Of a DNA stretch of 64,000 nt, positions 1-11,978 are shown piece by piece. The DNA lies in contig SMYC01000152.1 of NCBI GenBank assembly GCA_004356105.1, forward strand, positions 40,214 to 104,213, given 5' to 3'. The notes beneath the pieces were generated by a model that saw nothing but the letters and a program-made list of their open reading frames with translations, had not been told where the DNA came from and ran no database searches. Position 1 is the stretch's first letter, and each line of letters opens with the position of its first letter. Source of the stretch: Acidobacteriota bacterium (GTDB taxonomy: Bacteria > Acidobacteriota > Vicinamibacteria > Marinacidobacterales > SMYC01). Made by a program: the position numbers and the translations under genes.

Positions 1-64
1 CCTCGAAGGAAAAGAATATCCCATCGCCGAAGCGGATGTGGTGTACTTTCGCTTCAACGTTTGA
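1..64 (+). CDS. C-terminal end of an unknown protein (partial)
   Basis: Frame 2 is open from the window edge to a TGA at 62-64 and reads ...GKEYPIAEADVVYFRFNV. Only about 20 residues are visible, too few to assign a family. It lies on the same strand as the two glycosyltransferases that follow, so it may belong to the same envelope gene group, but that is only positional inference. Confidence 0.45.
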   Translation, partial: LEGKEYPIAEADVVYFRFNV

Positions 65-78
65 AGGCTGTTAAAAGC

Positions 79-216
79 GATCAATATTAAGAAAGCGTAA
101 CGCAAAGGCGCAAAGTCGCAAAGGCGCAAAGAAGAAAAAGAAGCTGAGAAGCAGAGAGAGTATCTTACGGTTTTTTTTCTTTGCTACTTTGCGTTACGCT
201 TTTCTTATTATTGATC
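79..216. repeat. 38-nt inverted repeat with stutter core
   Basis: The left arm (79-116) and right arm (179-216) are near-perfect reverse complements, both built on gatcaat(a)ttaagaaagcgtaacgc-like sequence. The left arm and the loop repeat the unit gcgcaaag several times. A run of eight T residues precedes the right arm. It fills the gap between the upstream gene end and the glycosyltransferase gene. It could act as a transcription terminator or be a miniature repeat element; neither can be decided from one copy. Confidence 0.6.
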
Positions 217-254
217 CTTGCGCCTTTTTCTTGTTTTGAGAGCGGACCTAGAGC

Positions 255-1244
255 ATGAAGCTGGTTGTTCAGATTCCTTGTTTGAATGAGGCGGGGACGC
301 TTCCGGAGACGCTTGCGGAGATTCCGCGGCATATCGACGGTATCGACGAGATTGAGATTCTGCTGCTCGATGATGGGTCGACGGACGGGTCGGCAGAGGT
401 TGCGCGCCAGCACGGCGTGGATCATGTGGTGCGATCGACTCGGAGCCGGGGTCTTGCGGCGACGTTCAAGGCCGGGATCGATGCGGCGCTCGAGCTTGGG
501 GCGGACATCGTCGTCAATACCGACGGGGACAACCAATATCCTGGTTCGGCCATCACGGCGCTGGTCGGGCCGATATTGCGCGGCGAGGCCGACATGGTGG
601 TCGGCGACCGCCAAGTGGCGAGCGTCGAACATTTTTCCTTCACCAAGAAGAAGCTTCAGGCGCTCGGAAGCTGGGTCGTGCGGCAAGTCTCGGGGACCGA
701 CGTGCCCGACACGACGAGCGGCTTTCGCGCTTTTACACGCCAGACGGCGCAGCGTTTGAACCTCGTTTCCGACTACACCTATACGCTCGAGACGATCATC
801 CAGGCGGGTAAAAAAAAGCTCGCTATCGCTTACGTTCCTATCGAAGCGCGCCAAACCCGGCCGAGCCGCCTCATTCGCTCGAACTGGGACTACGTGAAGC
901 GATCGGCTTCGACCATTATCCGCATCTACGCGATGTTCGAGCCGCTCAAATTCTTCAGCTATGTCAGCGCGGCCTTCATCGTGCCCGGCATCGCTCTCGG
1001 GCTACGATATCTTTATTTTCGAGAAGTCCTCGGTGAGGGACAAGGCCACGTCCAGTCCGTAGTGCTCGCCGGCGTTCTCCTGATCCTCGGTTTCATGATC
1101 TTCCTCATCGGTCTCGTAGCGGATATCAACGCGTCGTCGAGACGGCTCCTCGAAGAAGTGCTCTATCGTCAGCGCGTGCTCGACGACCGGCTAATTGCGG
1201 AGGCCAAGAACCGGGAACGAGAGCATCAGGAAACCCATCTATGA
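255..1244 (+). CDS. family 2 glycosyltransferase, membrane-anchored
   Basis: This 329-residue protein has a GT-A glycosyltransferase-2 domain over roughly residues 1-220. It opens with VVQIPCLNEAGTLPETL, has the nucleotide-sugar motif LLLDDGSTDGS near residue 40, and a DxD-type metal site in NTDGDNQYPG near residue 97. Two predicted transmembrane segments follow (about 235-255 and 270-292). This layout is that of polyprenyl-phosphate sugar transferases of the DPM/ArnC type, which load a sugar on a lipid carrier at the inner membrane. The sugar cannot be told. Its stop overlaps the start of the next glycosyltransferase (ATGA), so the two are probably translated together. Confidence 0.85.
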   Translation: MKLVVQIPCLNEAGTLPETLAEIPRHIDGIDEIEILLLDDGSTDGSAEVARQHGVDHVVRSTRSRGLAATFKAGIDAALELGADIVVNTDGDNQYPGSAITALVGPILRGEADMVVGDRQVASVEHFSFTKKKLQALGSWVVRQVSGTDVPDTTSGFRAFTRQTAQRLNLVSDYTYTLETIIQAGKKKLAIAYVPIEARQTRPSRLIRSNWDYVKRSASTIIRIYAMFEPLKFFSYVSAAFIVPGIALGLRYLYFREVLGEGQGHVQSVVLAGVLLILGFMIFLIGLVADINASSRRLLEEVLYRQRVLDDRLIAEAKNREREHQETHL

Positions 1245-2113
1245 CGATCGTCGAGCGGACGAGTGTTCTCATCCCCGCCTTCGAAGAAGAAAGCGTCATC
1301 GCTAACGTCATCGCCGAGATCCAGAGCCTCGGCAACTGGAAAGAGATCGTCGTCGTCGATGACGGCTCCTCCGACCAGACCGCGGTGCGAGCCGAAAAGG
1401 CAGGTGCCAAAGTCGTACGCCACCCCTATAACAAAGGCAACGGCGCCGCGGTCAAGAGTGCTCTGCGCGCCGCCTGCGGGGAGTTCGTCCTGCTGATGGA
1501 CGCGGACGGACAGCACCCGCCGAAAGAGATCGAAAAACTGATGGCGAAGCTTCCCGAATATGACCTCGCTGTCGGAGCGCGATCTTTCGGCGACCGGGCG
1601 ACGCTTTCGAGAGGCCTCGGAAACGCCGCGCTCAACCGCTTCGCCACGATGCTCTCGGGCTTCAAGATTCAGGATCTGACTTCCGGTTTTCGCGCGGCGC
1701 GGCGCGATCGAATCCGCGAGTTCATCCACTTGTTCCCAAACGGCTTCAGCTATCCGGCTACGAGCACGCTCGCTTTCATCAAAGCCGGCTACAGCGTGTG
1801 CTTCGTCCCCATCGAAGGCAAGAAACGCGAGGGCAAGGAAAAGAGCAAGATGCGTCCCTCCCGTGAAGGCTGGCGTTTCGTCATGCTCATCCTGCGAATG
1901 ATCACGCTCTTCAGCCCTCTCAGGATCTTTTTTCCCATAGCGCTCACGTTCTTCATCGTCGGCGCGGGCTACATGGTCTACACCATCATCGACGAGATGC
2001 ACGTCACCAATTCGTCGGTGCTTCTATTGACGGGCTCGGCGGTGCTGTTTCTGTTCGGCCTTCTCTCGGAGCAGATCGCGGCGCTTCGCTTCGAGAAGAC
2101 CCATCGGGACTGA
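1241..2113 (+). CDS. family 2 glycosyltransferase, membrane-anchored
   Basis: This 290-residue paralogue of the preceding gene has the same order of parts: TSVLIPAFEEESVI at the N-terminus, VVVDDGSSDQTA near residue 35, and LMDADGQHPP as the DxD metal site near residue 85. Two C-terminal hydrophobic segments lie at about 222-245 and 253-275. The start ATG lies in the ATGA overlap with the upstream gene. The pair probably acts on one glycan or lipid-linked sugar pathway. The gene is convergent with parE and is separated from it by about 120 bases with no clear terminator. Confidence 0.85.
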   Translation: MTIVERTSVLIPAFEEESVIANVIAEIQSLGNWKEIVVVDDGSSDQTAVRAEKAGAKVVRHPYNKGNGAAVKSALRAACGEFVLLMDADGQHPPKEIEKLMAKLPEYDLAVGARSFGDRATLSRGLGNAALNRFATMLSGFKIQDLTSGFRAARRDRIREFIHLFPNGFSYPATSTLAFIKAGYSVCFVPIEGKKREGKEKSKMRPSREGWRFVMLILRMITLFSPLRIFFPIALTFFIVGAGYMVYTIIDEMHVTNSSVLLLTGSAVLFLFGLLSEQIAALRFEKTHRD

Positions 2114-2236
2114 GATGGCCCACCGGCTTCTCCCACGTTCCTGAGACGGACTGTCCTCGCACTTGAAGCTCGAGCGCGCTAGAAGCCGAGCACCAGAAAG
2201 AGAAAGAACGGGGCTGACAGGTGCCACAGGCCGATT

Positions 2237-6693
<4,457 letters not shown>

Positions 6694-6827
6694 CGGGCCC
6701 GTTGCCTCCTATTTCCAACACTAAGGTAGAGAAAAGAACCCAAAGACGCAAGTAGAGAATGCTTACACCGACAAAATCACCGTTAAAAGAAGAGCAAGAG
6801 ATCAATGTTGATCTCTTCGAAACGTTG

Positions 6828-7391
6828 CTAGGAGAAGAGAGCACGGAAGAGCATGAGCGAGCCTATCATCGCGAAGAACACGAGAAAGAGAAACAAGCTG
6901 ATGCCGGCAAGGAGTGCTATGACGGCTGCGGCTCGTGGACGTGAGAGGGCGCCTACGCATTCGAGCGTGAGGCCGGCAATGACCGCGAGGTAGACGAGCG
7001 CAAAGAAACCTAGAAAAGGTCCGATGATCGGAACGGCTTGCACCCACTGGACCGGTGCGGCCAGCCCGAGCGGACGATAGAGAGCGAGAAAGCTCGCCGA
7101 GCCTCCGAAGAGTCGCGAGAGGATACTGAGAAGACCGACGAACACGAAAGACAACAACGTCACGAGGATCGGTCCGAAGATGAGCGTTTCGAAACTATAG
7201 CGGCCGGCACCGATCGCGAGCCCCGAAACGGCAAAGAAAATCAGTGCAGGGAGGAGCGCGTCTTCATCTTTGGAGACGACGCGAATGGCGTCGGTATCGA
7301 GCTGCAAGATTTGGATACTTTGCTGAAGATAGTTACCGAAATCCATGCGCTCGCCTTGCTCCGATTCGGACCGCGTCTGTTCAGCGATCAT
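6828..7391 (-). CDS. Yip1-like integral membrane protein
   Basis: The 187-residue protein has a short hydrophilic N-terminus and about five hydrophobic segments from residue 50 to the end, the layout of bacterial Yip1-domain proteins. The function of the family in bacteria is unknown. Its ATG overlaps the stop of the upstream SDR remnant (ATGA), so it was once translated by coupling to that gene. A second possible start is Met16. The gap downstream to parC holds about 130 bases without a gene. Confidence 0.6.
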   Translation of the reverse strand: MIAEQTRSESEQGERMDFGNYLQQSIQILQLDTDAIRVVSKDEDALLPALIFFAVSGLAIGAGRYSFETLIFGPILVTLLSFVFVGLLSILSRLFGGSASFLALYRPLGLAAPVQWVQAVPIIGPFLGFFALVYLAVIAGLTLECVGALSRPRAAAVIALLAGISLFLFLVFFAMIGSLMLFRALFS

Positions 7392-7782
7392 GAGCCTATT
7401 TCTTTCAAGACCGTCACCAGGTTCAGGAGGCCTACACTTACGCCGCCATCGACGAACAGTACTTGCCCCGTAATATAGCTCGCTTCGTCGCTGGCCAGGA
7501 AGAGCATCGCTTTTGCGATCTCATCGGGCTCGGCAATCCTGCCGAGCGGAATGCGCTGGAGGAGCTTGGACCGTACGTTGTCAGGGATTCTAGCCACCAT
7601 CCTTGTATTGGTGAACCCAGGCGCGACCGCGTTGACGCGAACACGTCTCGAGCGTAAGCCGAGAGGCTGCGAATGTCATTCAAGGCAACTTTCGCGCCCT
7701 CTTCCGCAAATAACAGCGCGGCGGCGCGCCCGATGCCGGAAGCCGCACCCGTATTAAGGGCCGTTTTGCCCGCAAGACGCAT
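7388..7782 (-). pseudogene. short-chain dehydrogenase with large internal deletion and frame change
   Basis: The first part reads MRLAGKTALNTGAASGIGRAA, the cofactor-binding start of an FabG-like SDR. After about 40 codons the frame continues as unrelated sequence, while another frame resumes with [16 protein letters not shown] and ends with the family C-terminus ([30 protein letters not shown]). About 100-130 codons of a roughly 245-residue SDR are missing, including the NNAG motif and the catalytic Ser-Tyr-Lys. The product cannot be an active dehydrogenase. A simple sequencing slip cannot explain the loss of several hundred bases. Confidence 0.85.
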
Positions 7783-7861
7783 GTCCGAAATCGGCCTCCA
7801 AATTTTGGGAAGCCCTATCCTATCAGAAACGTAGGACTCGGCGGCTATGAAAGGTGCGTAA

Positions 7862-7905
7862 AAGATACACCAGACGCCGATTAGGTGTCTCTTATGCGAT
7901 ACACC
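7862..7905. promoter_or_regulatory. three half-sites upstream of lpxC (candidate activator site)
   Basis: The octamer GATACACC occurs at 7864-7871 and 7898-7905. An inverted copy (GGTGTCTC) lies between them at 7884-7891. The first two form a 10-nt-armed inverted repeat. They lie about 80-130 bases upstream of the sigma54-type promoter of lpxC, the distance at which enhancer sites for sigma54 activators normally sit. The binding role is inference. Confidence 0.4.
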
Positions 7906-7982
7906 TCCTGACCGCGAAGATGCGATAAGCTATTAAACCTTGTCGTAGCTACTATTTGCACGTGCACGGCAAGCTCGCCGCC

Positions 7983-7998
7983 TGGCATGATAGTTGCT
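7983..7998 (+). promoter_or_regulatory. sigma54-type promoter of lpxC
   Basis: TGGCAT-N5-TTGCT places GG and GC exactly ten bases apart, the defining spacing of the -24/-12 promoter, with one mismatch to TGGCAC. Transcription would start near 8010, about 17 bases before the lpxC ATG at 8027. This also argues against the TTG at 7994 as the lpxC start, because it lies inside the promoter. Confidence 0.55.
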
Positions 7999-8026
7999 TA
8001 TAGGGACCCCGGAACGTCAGATACGA

Positions 8027-8980
8027 ATGCAAAAGCAAACAACCCTCAAAGAAATCACCAGCTGCGTCGGGATCGGCCTTCATTCTGGCCGAAGAGTCGA
8101 GCTCACGCTCAAGCCAGCACCCGCCGATAGCGGCATCGTCTTTCGACGCGTGGATTTGCCTGACATGCCTGACATGCCTGACATGGATGACATGGCTGAC
8201 ATGCCCGATAGGGACATCCCTGCCACGATGGAGCATCTTTCCCATATCAATCATGCCACGTGCCTCGCGCGGGATAACGTGCGGATCGAGACCGTCGAGC
8301 ACCTGCTAGCCGCGTTTCGCGCGCTTGGCGTCGACAACGTGATCGTAGAGCTCGACGGCGCCGAAGTACCCATCATGGACGGAAGCGCGGCGGCGTTCAT
8401 TTATCTCATTCATGAGGCGGGCATTCGAAAACTCACGATGCCTCGTTCCGTCATCAAGCTCAAGAGTCCGATCTCCGTGACGGATGGAGGACGTTTTGTC
8501 GCAGCCTATCCTTCGGATAAGTTCAAGGTCAGCTACACGATCAACTTCGCGCACCCTCTTCTCCGGCACCAGGAATATTCGACGGAGATCAACGAAACCA
8601 GCTTCATCGAAGAAATCGCTCCCGCACGGACTTTTGGATTTCTGAAGGACGTCGAGCTCATGCGGCAACGGGGCCTCGCCCTGGGTGGCTCGCTCGATAA
8701 CGCCGTGGTTCTCGGTGAGACCGGTGTTCTGAACAATCCCTTGCGTTTCCCTGACGAGTTCGTACGTCACAAGATTCTCGATTTGCTCGGCGACCTCGTA
8801 TTGCTCGGCAAACCGCTCCAGGCCCATGTCGTCGCGATGCGCGCCGGCCACGAGCTTCACACGAGACTCGTCAAGGCCATCCTAGAGACACCGGATAGCT
8901 GGGAGCTCGTCACGGAGCCCACGCTAGCGCCGTTTGCCCCCAAAGTCGCCCAGCCGCTACTCGCCCGCACGTCCCGCTAA
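8027..8980 (+). CDS. lpxC: UDP-3-O-acyl-N-acetylglucosamine deacetylase
   Basis: LpxC catalyses the first committed, zinc-dependent step of lipid A synthesis in the cytosol. The protein of about 317 residues has the zinc ligands His92 (VEHLLA), His248 and Asp252 (RHKILDLLGD), and the catalytic-region motif AGHELHTRL. The ATG at 8027 is chosen over the TTG at 7994 because homologues begin with a sequence like QTTLKEITSCVGIGLHSG. An in-frame run of PDM-like triplets interrupts the N-terminal domain between FRRVDL and DIPA. The gene stands alone behind a sigma54-type promoter. A LapB-like protein, a regulator of LpxC stability in E. coli, is encoded 4 kb away. Confidence 0.93.
   Translation: MQKQTTLKEITSCVGIGLHSGRRVELTLKPAPADSGIVFRRVDLPDMPDMPDMDDMADMPDRDIPATMEHLSHINHATCLARDNVRIETVEHLLAAFRALGVDNVIVELDGAEVPIMDGSAAAFIYLIHEAGIRKLTMPRSVIKLKSPISVTDGGRFVAAYPSDKFKVSYTINFAHPLLRHQEYSTEINETSFIEEIAPARTFGFLKDVELMRQRGLALGGSLDNAVVLGETGVLNNPLRFPDEFVRHKILDLLGDLVLLGKPLQAHVVAMRAGHELHTRLVKAILETPDSWELVTEPTLAPFAPKVAQPLLARTSR
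8159..8203 (+). repeat. five tandem 9-bp units inside lpxC
   Basis: The unit CCTGACATG occurs three times in a row, followed by GATGACATG and GCTGACATG. It encodes PDM-PDM-PDM-DDM-ADM. Being a multiple of three, unit gain or loss keeps the frame. It sits in a surface-loop position between FRRVDL and DIPATM. Confidence 0.85.
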
Positions 8981-9103
8981 CCCCGCCCTTGGTTCCGAAA
9001 TTCCGGATTTTCCTCTGCGTCCTCTGGTCTCTGCGGTTCAAAACGCTTTCAGGTTTACCTGGCGAGATCTAGATCTAGAAAATAGCCCCCCTAGTCAGGC
9101 AAT

Positions 9104-9307
9104 GGAGCCGTAGCGCTCGCTGCCCGAAATGCAAAAAGCAAGGAGAGGTGGGGATAGGAGGAGAGGTGGGGATAAAAGACAGAACAGATCTTTGCTTTAT
9201 CCCCATATCCCCGTTTTTATCCCCACCTCCCCTTGCTTTTTGCGGCCTCGAAGTCAAAGAGTGGATCTCGAGGCCGCTCCGGTCTCTACCAGTGAAGCCG
9301 TAGCGCT
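9104..9307. repeat. GGGGATA hairpin repeat flanked by dprA 3'-end copies
   Basis: A hairpin with about 45-nt arms (about 9131-9177 and 9193-9243), rich in gaggtggggata, separates two pieces of sequence related to the dprA 3' end. The left piece (GAGCCGTAGCGCTCGCTGCC...) matches the dprA stop region. The right piece begins with 19 bases identical to dprA (TGCGGCCTCGAAGTCAAAG) and runs to gccgtagcgct. The same hairpin follows dprA at 23.2 kb. Outside the repeat, this 338-base gap also holds AGATCTAGATCT (near 9065) and a degenerate ctctgcg stutter near 9020, but no gene. Confidence 0.8.
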
Positions 9308-9318
9308 GAGCTGGCAGA

Positions 9319-9744
9319 CTAGTGCCGCTCGGGCACTTCCACGAATGCTTTCACGCGTATCGTGTGCACGCGCGCCGGGTCGTTCGACGCCACGGAAACG
9401 CTCTTTTCGATGACGCCCTTGTACTTCCGCGTCTCTAGCGTCACTTCGAGCGTCGTGGATTGGCCGGGGTTTAAAACACGTGTCTTCGCGATCGCGGCGG
9501 TGCAACCGCAGGAGGTGGAGATGCGACGAATCTCGAGAGGCTCGGTACCGACATTCGACACCGTGAATACGTGCAGCAATTCTTGATTGGGTTTGACACC
9601 GCCAAAGTCGTGATCGCTCGGCTCGATCTCCATACGCGGGCCGCTCTTGTCGTTGTTACGTTGCGCCGCAGAAGTTATGGCCGTCGCTGTGGCCGCGACG
9701 AGTATCAGAATCCCGACGAGGTGCGGAGCTCGGTCGTGTTTCAT
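9319..9744 (-). CDS. DUF1573 (HYDIN/ASH-like) exported protein
   Basis: The 141-residue protein has an N-terminal hydrophobic signal or anchor (about residues 8-28). One immunoglobulin-like DUF1573 domain follows, with DFGGVKPNQELLHVFTVSN and the typical RRISTSCGCTAA motif. The family role is unknown; it is common in secreted proteins of Bacteroidota, Planctomycetota and Acidobacteriota. Its ATG overlaps the stop of the upstream gene (ATGA). It is the last gene of the sigma factor-STAS cassette, so it may be a target or periplasmic sensor of that cassette, which is inference. Confidence 0.8.
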   Translation of the reverse strand: MKHDRAPHLVGILILVAATATAITSAAQRNNDKSGPRMEIEPSDHDFGGVKPNQELLHVFTVSNVGTEPLEIRRISTSCGCTAAIAKTRVLNPGQSTTLEVTLETRKYKGVIEKSVSVASNDPARVHTIRVKAFVEVPERH

Positions 9745-10034
9745 AGCTTCGATTCGTTGTCCTCGCCCGCCTGACCACTCAGCTTTTTCATGTAAGCGCT
9801 CAGACGTTCATTCTCGTAAGTCACCGTATTCAAAAAGAGGCTTTCGATGAGGTACTGCTTGCGCGTATCTTCGTCCATGCCTTCCACGATGTTCACGATC
9901 TCGCTCATCATGTCGTCGAACGTCGCTCTGAGCTCTCGTTTGAGCGTTACTTCGCGATAGAGCGACTCCAGTACAAAAAGAAGATCCCCGTCGAGAGGAA
10001 TCTCCTGCCCCGTCAACATTTTGACTTTCTTCAT
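9741..10034 (-). CDS. small helical protein of unknown function
   Basis: This protein of about 97 residues is not recognised. It starts MKKVKMLTGQEIPLDGD and is mostly charged helix with several Met/Glu-rich stretches, and no signal peptide. An upstream TTG at 10067 overlaps the STAS gene stop and would add 11 residues; the ATG at 10034 is preferred because GCGGAAG lies before it. It is tightly packed between the STAS gene and the DUF1573 gene. It is too small for a GHKL anti-sigma kinase, but its place between an anti-anti-sigma-type protein and an exported protein makes a partner-binding role plausible. Confidence 0.65.
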   Translation of the reverse strand: MKKVKMLTGQEIPLDGDLLFVLESLYREVTLKRELRATFDDMMSEIVNIVEGMDEDTRKQYLIESLFLNTVTYENERLSAYMKKLSGQAGEDNESKL

Positions 10035-10063
10035 CGCTTCCGCCCCGTGCCCGCTACCACGCT

Positions 10064-10399
10064 TCAAAAACTCTCGAGGGCAGTTTTTTCGTCCCGGAAG
10101 ATTTCTATGAAATTGTGAAGACCCGTCATGCTCACCATGGTCTCGACGCGCTCTTGAAGCCCCACGAGCTTGATCGTGCCGGAGCCCTCGGCGACGGAAC
10201 GATAGATGTCCATCAGGCAGCCCACGGATGCGCTGTCAATATAGTTGACTTCGCTCAAGTCGATCACGATCTTCTTGGCTCCCGATTCGACGACCGCCGA
10301 GACCTCCGAGAAGAATGAGCTCAGCATGGCGTAGACGAGCCTCTCCTCTTTGACACGAACGATTTTGATGTCATCTTGAGTGTCGATTCGAAGATTCAT
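10064..10399 (-). CDS. STAS-domain anti-sigma-factor antagonist
   Basis: The 111-residue protein is a single STAS domain of the SpoIIAA/RsbV type. The motif VNYIDSASVGCLMDIY contains the serine that is normally phosphorylated by an anti-sigma kinase, after a strand IVIDLSEV. Such proteins release a sigma factor by binding its anti-sigma factor. No GHKL kinase lies nearby, so its partner must be elsewhere or must be the unknown small protein downstream. It is six bases downstream of the sigma factor gene. Confidence 0.88.
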   Translation of the reverse strand: MNLRIDTQDDIKIVRVKEERLVYAMLSSFFSEVSAVVESGAKKIVIDLSEVNYIDSASVGCLMDIYRSVAEGSGTIKLVGLQERVETMVSMTGLHNFIEIFRDEKTALESF

Positions 10400-10405
10400 A
10401 ATAAG

Positions 10406-11029
10406 TTACCCGTTGATTCCGTTCGCCCTTTTCGAACGGTTTCTCATCGCGACCAGAGCCCGGCCGAGCTCGAGTCGTCCACGATTGATCCGGCTCTTCA
10501 CTGTACCTTCCGGAAGCTCCAATTGTTCCACAATCTCTTGATAAGTCAGTTCTTTGATATCCCTCAGCATGACCGCCTCTCGCAGCTTGTCAGGCAGACC
10601 GGAAAGGGCCTTTAGGAGCATTTCTCGTTTGTCGCGGACCTCGACGGCGCGATAAGGGTCGAAACGCCCGGATGCCATCTCCTCGAGATGAACCTCGTGC
10701 TGGACGAGGGACTCTCTTTCGCGGCGACCGCTGCGATAGTGGTCGATGCAGTGGTTGCGGCTGACGGAATAGAGCCACGTTCCGAAATCGGCATTGGCAT
10801 CGAACTTGTCCAGCGAGCGGAAGACCCGCAAGAATATTTCCTGGGTCAGATCCTGAGACTCCTCGTAGCGTCCCGTGAATTTATACGCAATTCCGAAGAC
10901 GCGGCGGCGGAAACGCCGGACGACTTCCTCCCAGGCCTGCTCTTTGACACTTCCATTGCCGCGGCAGAGCTTTATGAGCTCCCGATCCTCGAGCTCGCTG
11001 ACAGAAACAGACTCGCCGGTATCTGGCAA
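10406..11029 (-). CDS. ECF-type RNA polymerase sigma factor
   Basis: The 207-residue sigma70-family protein has region 2 (ESQDLTQEIFLRVFRSLDKF, then FGTWLYSVSRNHCIDHYR) and region 4 (LREAVMLRDIKELTYQEI, LPEGTVKSRINRGR), with no region 1 or 3. The start is TTG with AGGA eight bases before it; no better start is available in frame. It leads a four-gene cassette (STAS protein, unknown protein, DUF1573 protein) and probably controls its own operon. Regulation by an STAS protein is unusual for ECF factors, most of which have a membrane anti-sigma factor beside them. Confidence 0.9.
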   Translation of the reverse strand: MPDTGESVSVSELEDRELIKLCRGNGSVKEQAWEEVVRRFRRRVFGIAYKFTGRYEESQDLTQEIFLRVFRSLDKFDANADFGTWLYSVSRNHCIDHYRSGRRERESLVQHEVHLEEMASGRFDPYRAVEVRDKREMLLKALSGLPDKLREAVMLRDIKELTYQEIVEQLELPEGTVKSRINRGRLELGRALVAMRNRSKRANGING

Positions 11030-11081
11030 TGCGATATCCTTTTGGTGCGTACTATCTCTCTTCGTTTGGCCGAGCGTCCGA

Positions 11082-11897
11082 CTATTTCTTTGGGAGCTCA
11101 GGCCGCCGCGCAGCGACCCATGCGGTGTACCAGAAACATCCCGTATCGAGCGCGGCGCCCTCGAGAAGCTCCTCCAACAAAGGCTCGGCCCGAAGAAACA
11201 TTCCCTCGTAATAGAAACGGTCGTAGCTCTTTACGCCTAATCGTGACAAATAATCGAAATAGAGTAGGTTGTCGACCCAGATATAGCTCTTGCGAGGTAT
11301 CGAGATCGCATATTCCTCCGGATAGTCGAGATAAAGAGCGGACGGCGTGTGCACGTCGATCTTCCTCGCATAGACCTCGATCAGTCGTGAATCGAACCGC
11401 TCGCGCAATCCGTGCTGCCCTGTCGGCTCGCCATCGCCGTCTTTCGAGACATTGACCGGGACATACATGGCCCCGACATAGCGAGCGATCTCGGCGGAAT
11501 GTAGGACGGCGGCGTCATAATCCGAGCTCTTGAACGCCTCCGTGAGCGCGTGGTAGCTTTCGATCAAACGCCACGGCAAATCCCCGGATTCCTCGAGCGC
11601 TTCCTCGCCGTATTTGCGAACCGCGAGCTTGCGGTCGACGGGGAGATCTGCAAACGGAAAAGGCTCCAGACGGTCCACTTCGAAGAGCAGCCGTGGAGGG
11701 AATATCGTCGGATCGGTCGCGGTCTCCAGGATAGAGTGTTCTCGATCCTTATAGAACTTCTTGAGGGGCTTGCCGAGGCTGTCAATGGCCTTCTCCAAAA
11801 AGAGCTTGACCCCCTCCTCGCTCCAAGGAAGCCCGATGTCAACACTACCGAGAACGAGCCAAACCGTCACCGTCAGCGCGAGTACACGTGTTGTCAT
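11082..11897 (-). CDS. exported S1/P1 nuclease / zinc phospholipase C-like protein, degenerate metal site
   Basis: The protein has a signal peptide (MTTRVLALTVTVWLVLGS) and a helical body of about 250 residues resembling bacterial S1/P1 nuclease / phospholipase C-like proteins: DREHSILETATDP, FPFADLP, and GEPTGQHGLRERFDSRLIE. In active members the stretch before this contains paired His and Asp zinc ligands, of the form HY(V/I)xDxHxPxH. Here it reads ARYVGAMYVPVN, so they are missing, and the N-terminal Trp-His ligands are also absent. It is probably not a hydrolase. The start at 11897 is chosen for the GAGGAG site just upstream. It precedes comF with a structured gap between them. Confidence 0.6.
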   Translation of the reverse strand: MTTRVLALTVTVWLVLGSVDIGLPWSEEGVKLFLEKAIDSLGKPLKKFYKDREHSILETATDPTIFPPRLLFEVDRLEPFPFADLPVDRKLAVRKYGEEALEESGDLPWRLIESYHALTEAFKSSDYDAAVLHSAEIARYVGAMYVPVNVSKDGDGEPTGQHGLRERFDSRLIEVYARKIDVHTPSALYLDYPEEYAISIPRKSYIWVDNLLYFDYLSRLGVKSYDRFYYEGMFLRAEPLLEELLEGAALDTGCFWYTAWVAARRPELPKK

Positions 11898-11978
11898 TAC
11901 CACTCCTCGGTCCAAAATCCGCTGCCAAGAGACCGCAGCAGCCCCTCCATTCTACCAGCTACCGTACCAGTACAAAAC

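Noticed and set aside
7994-8026. TTG start for lpxC at 7994
   Set aside because: It would add 11 residues not matching the family and lies inside the -12 element of the sigma54-type promoter.
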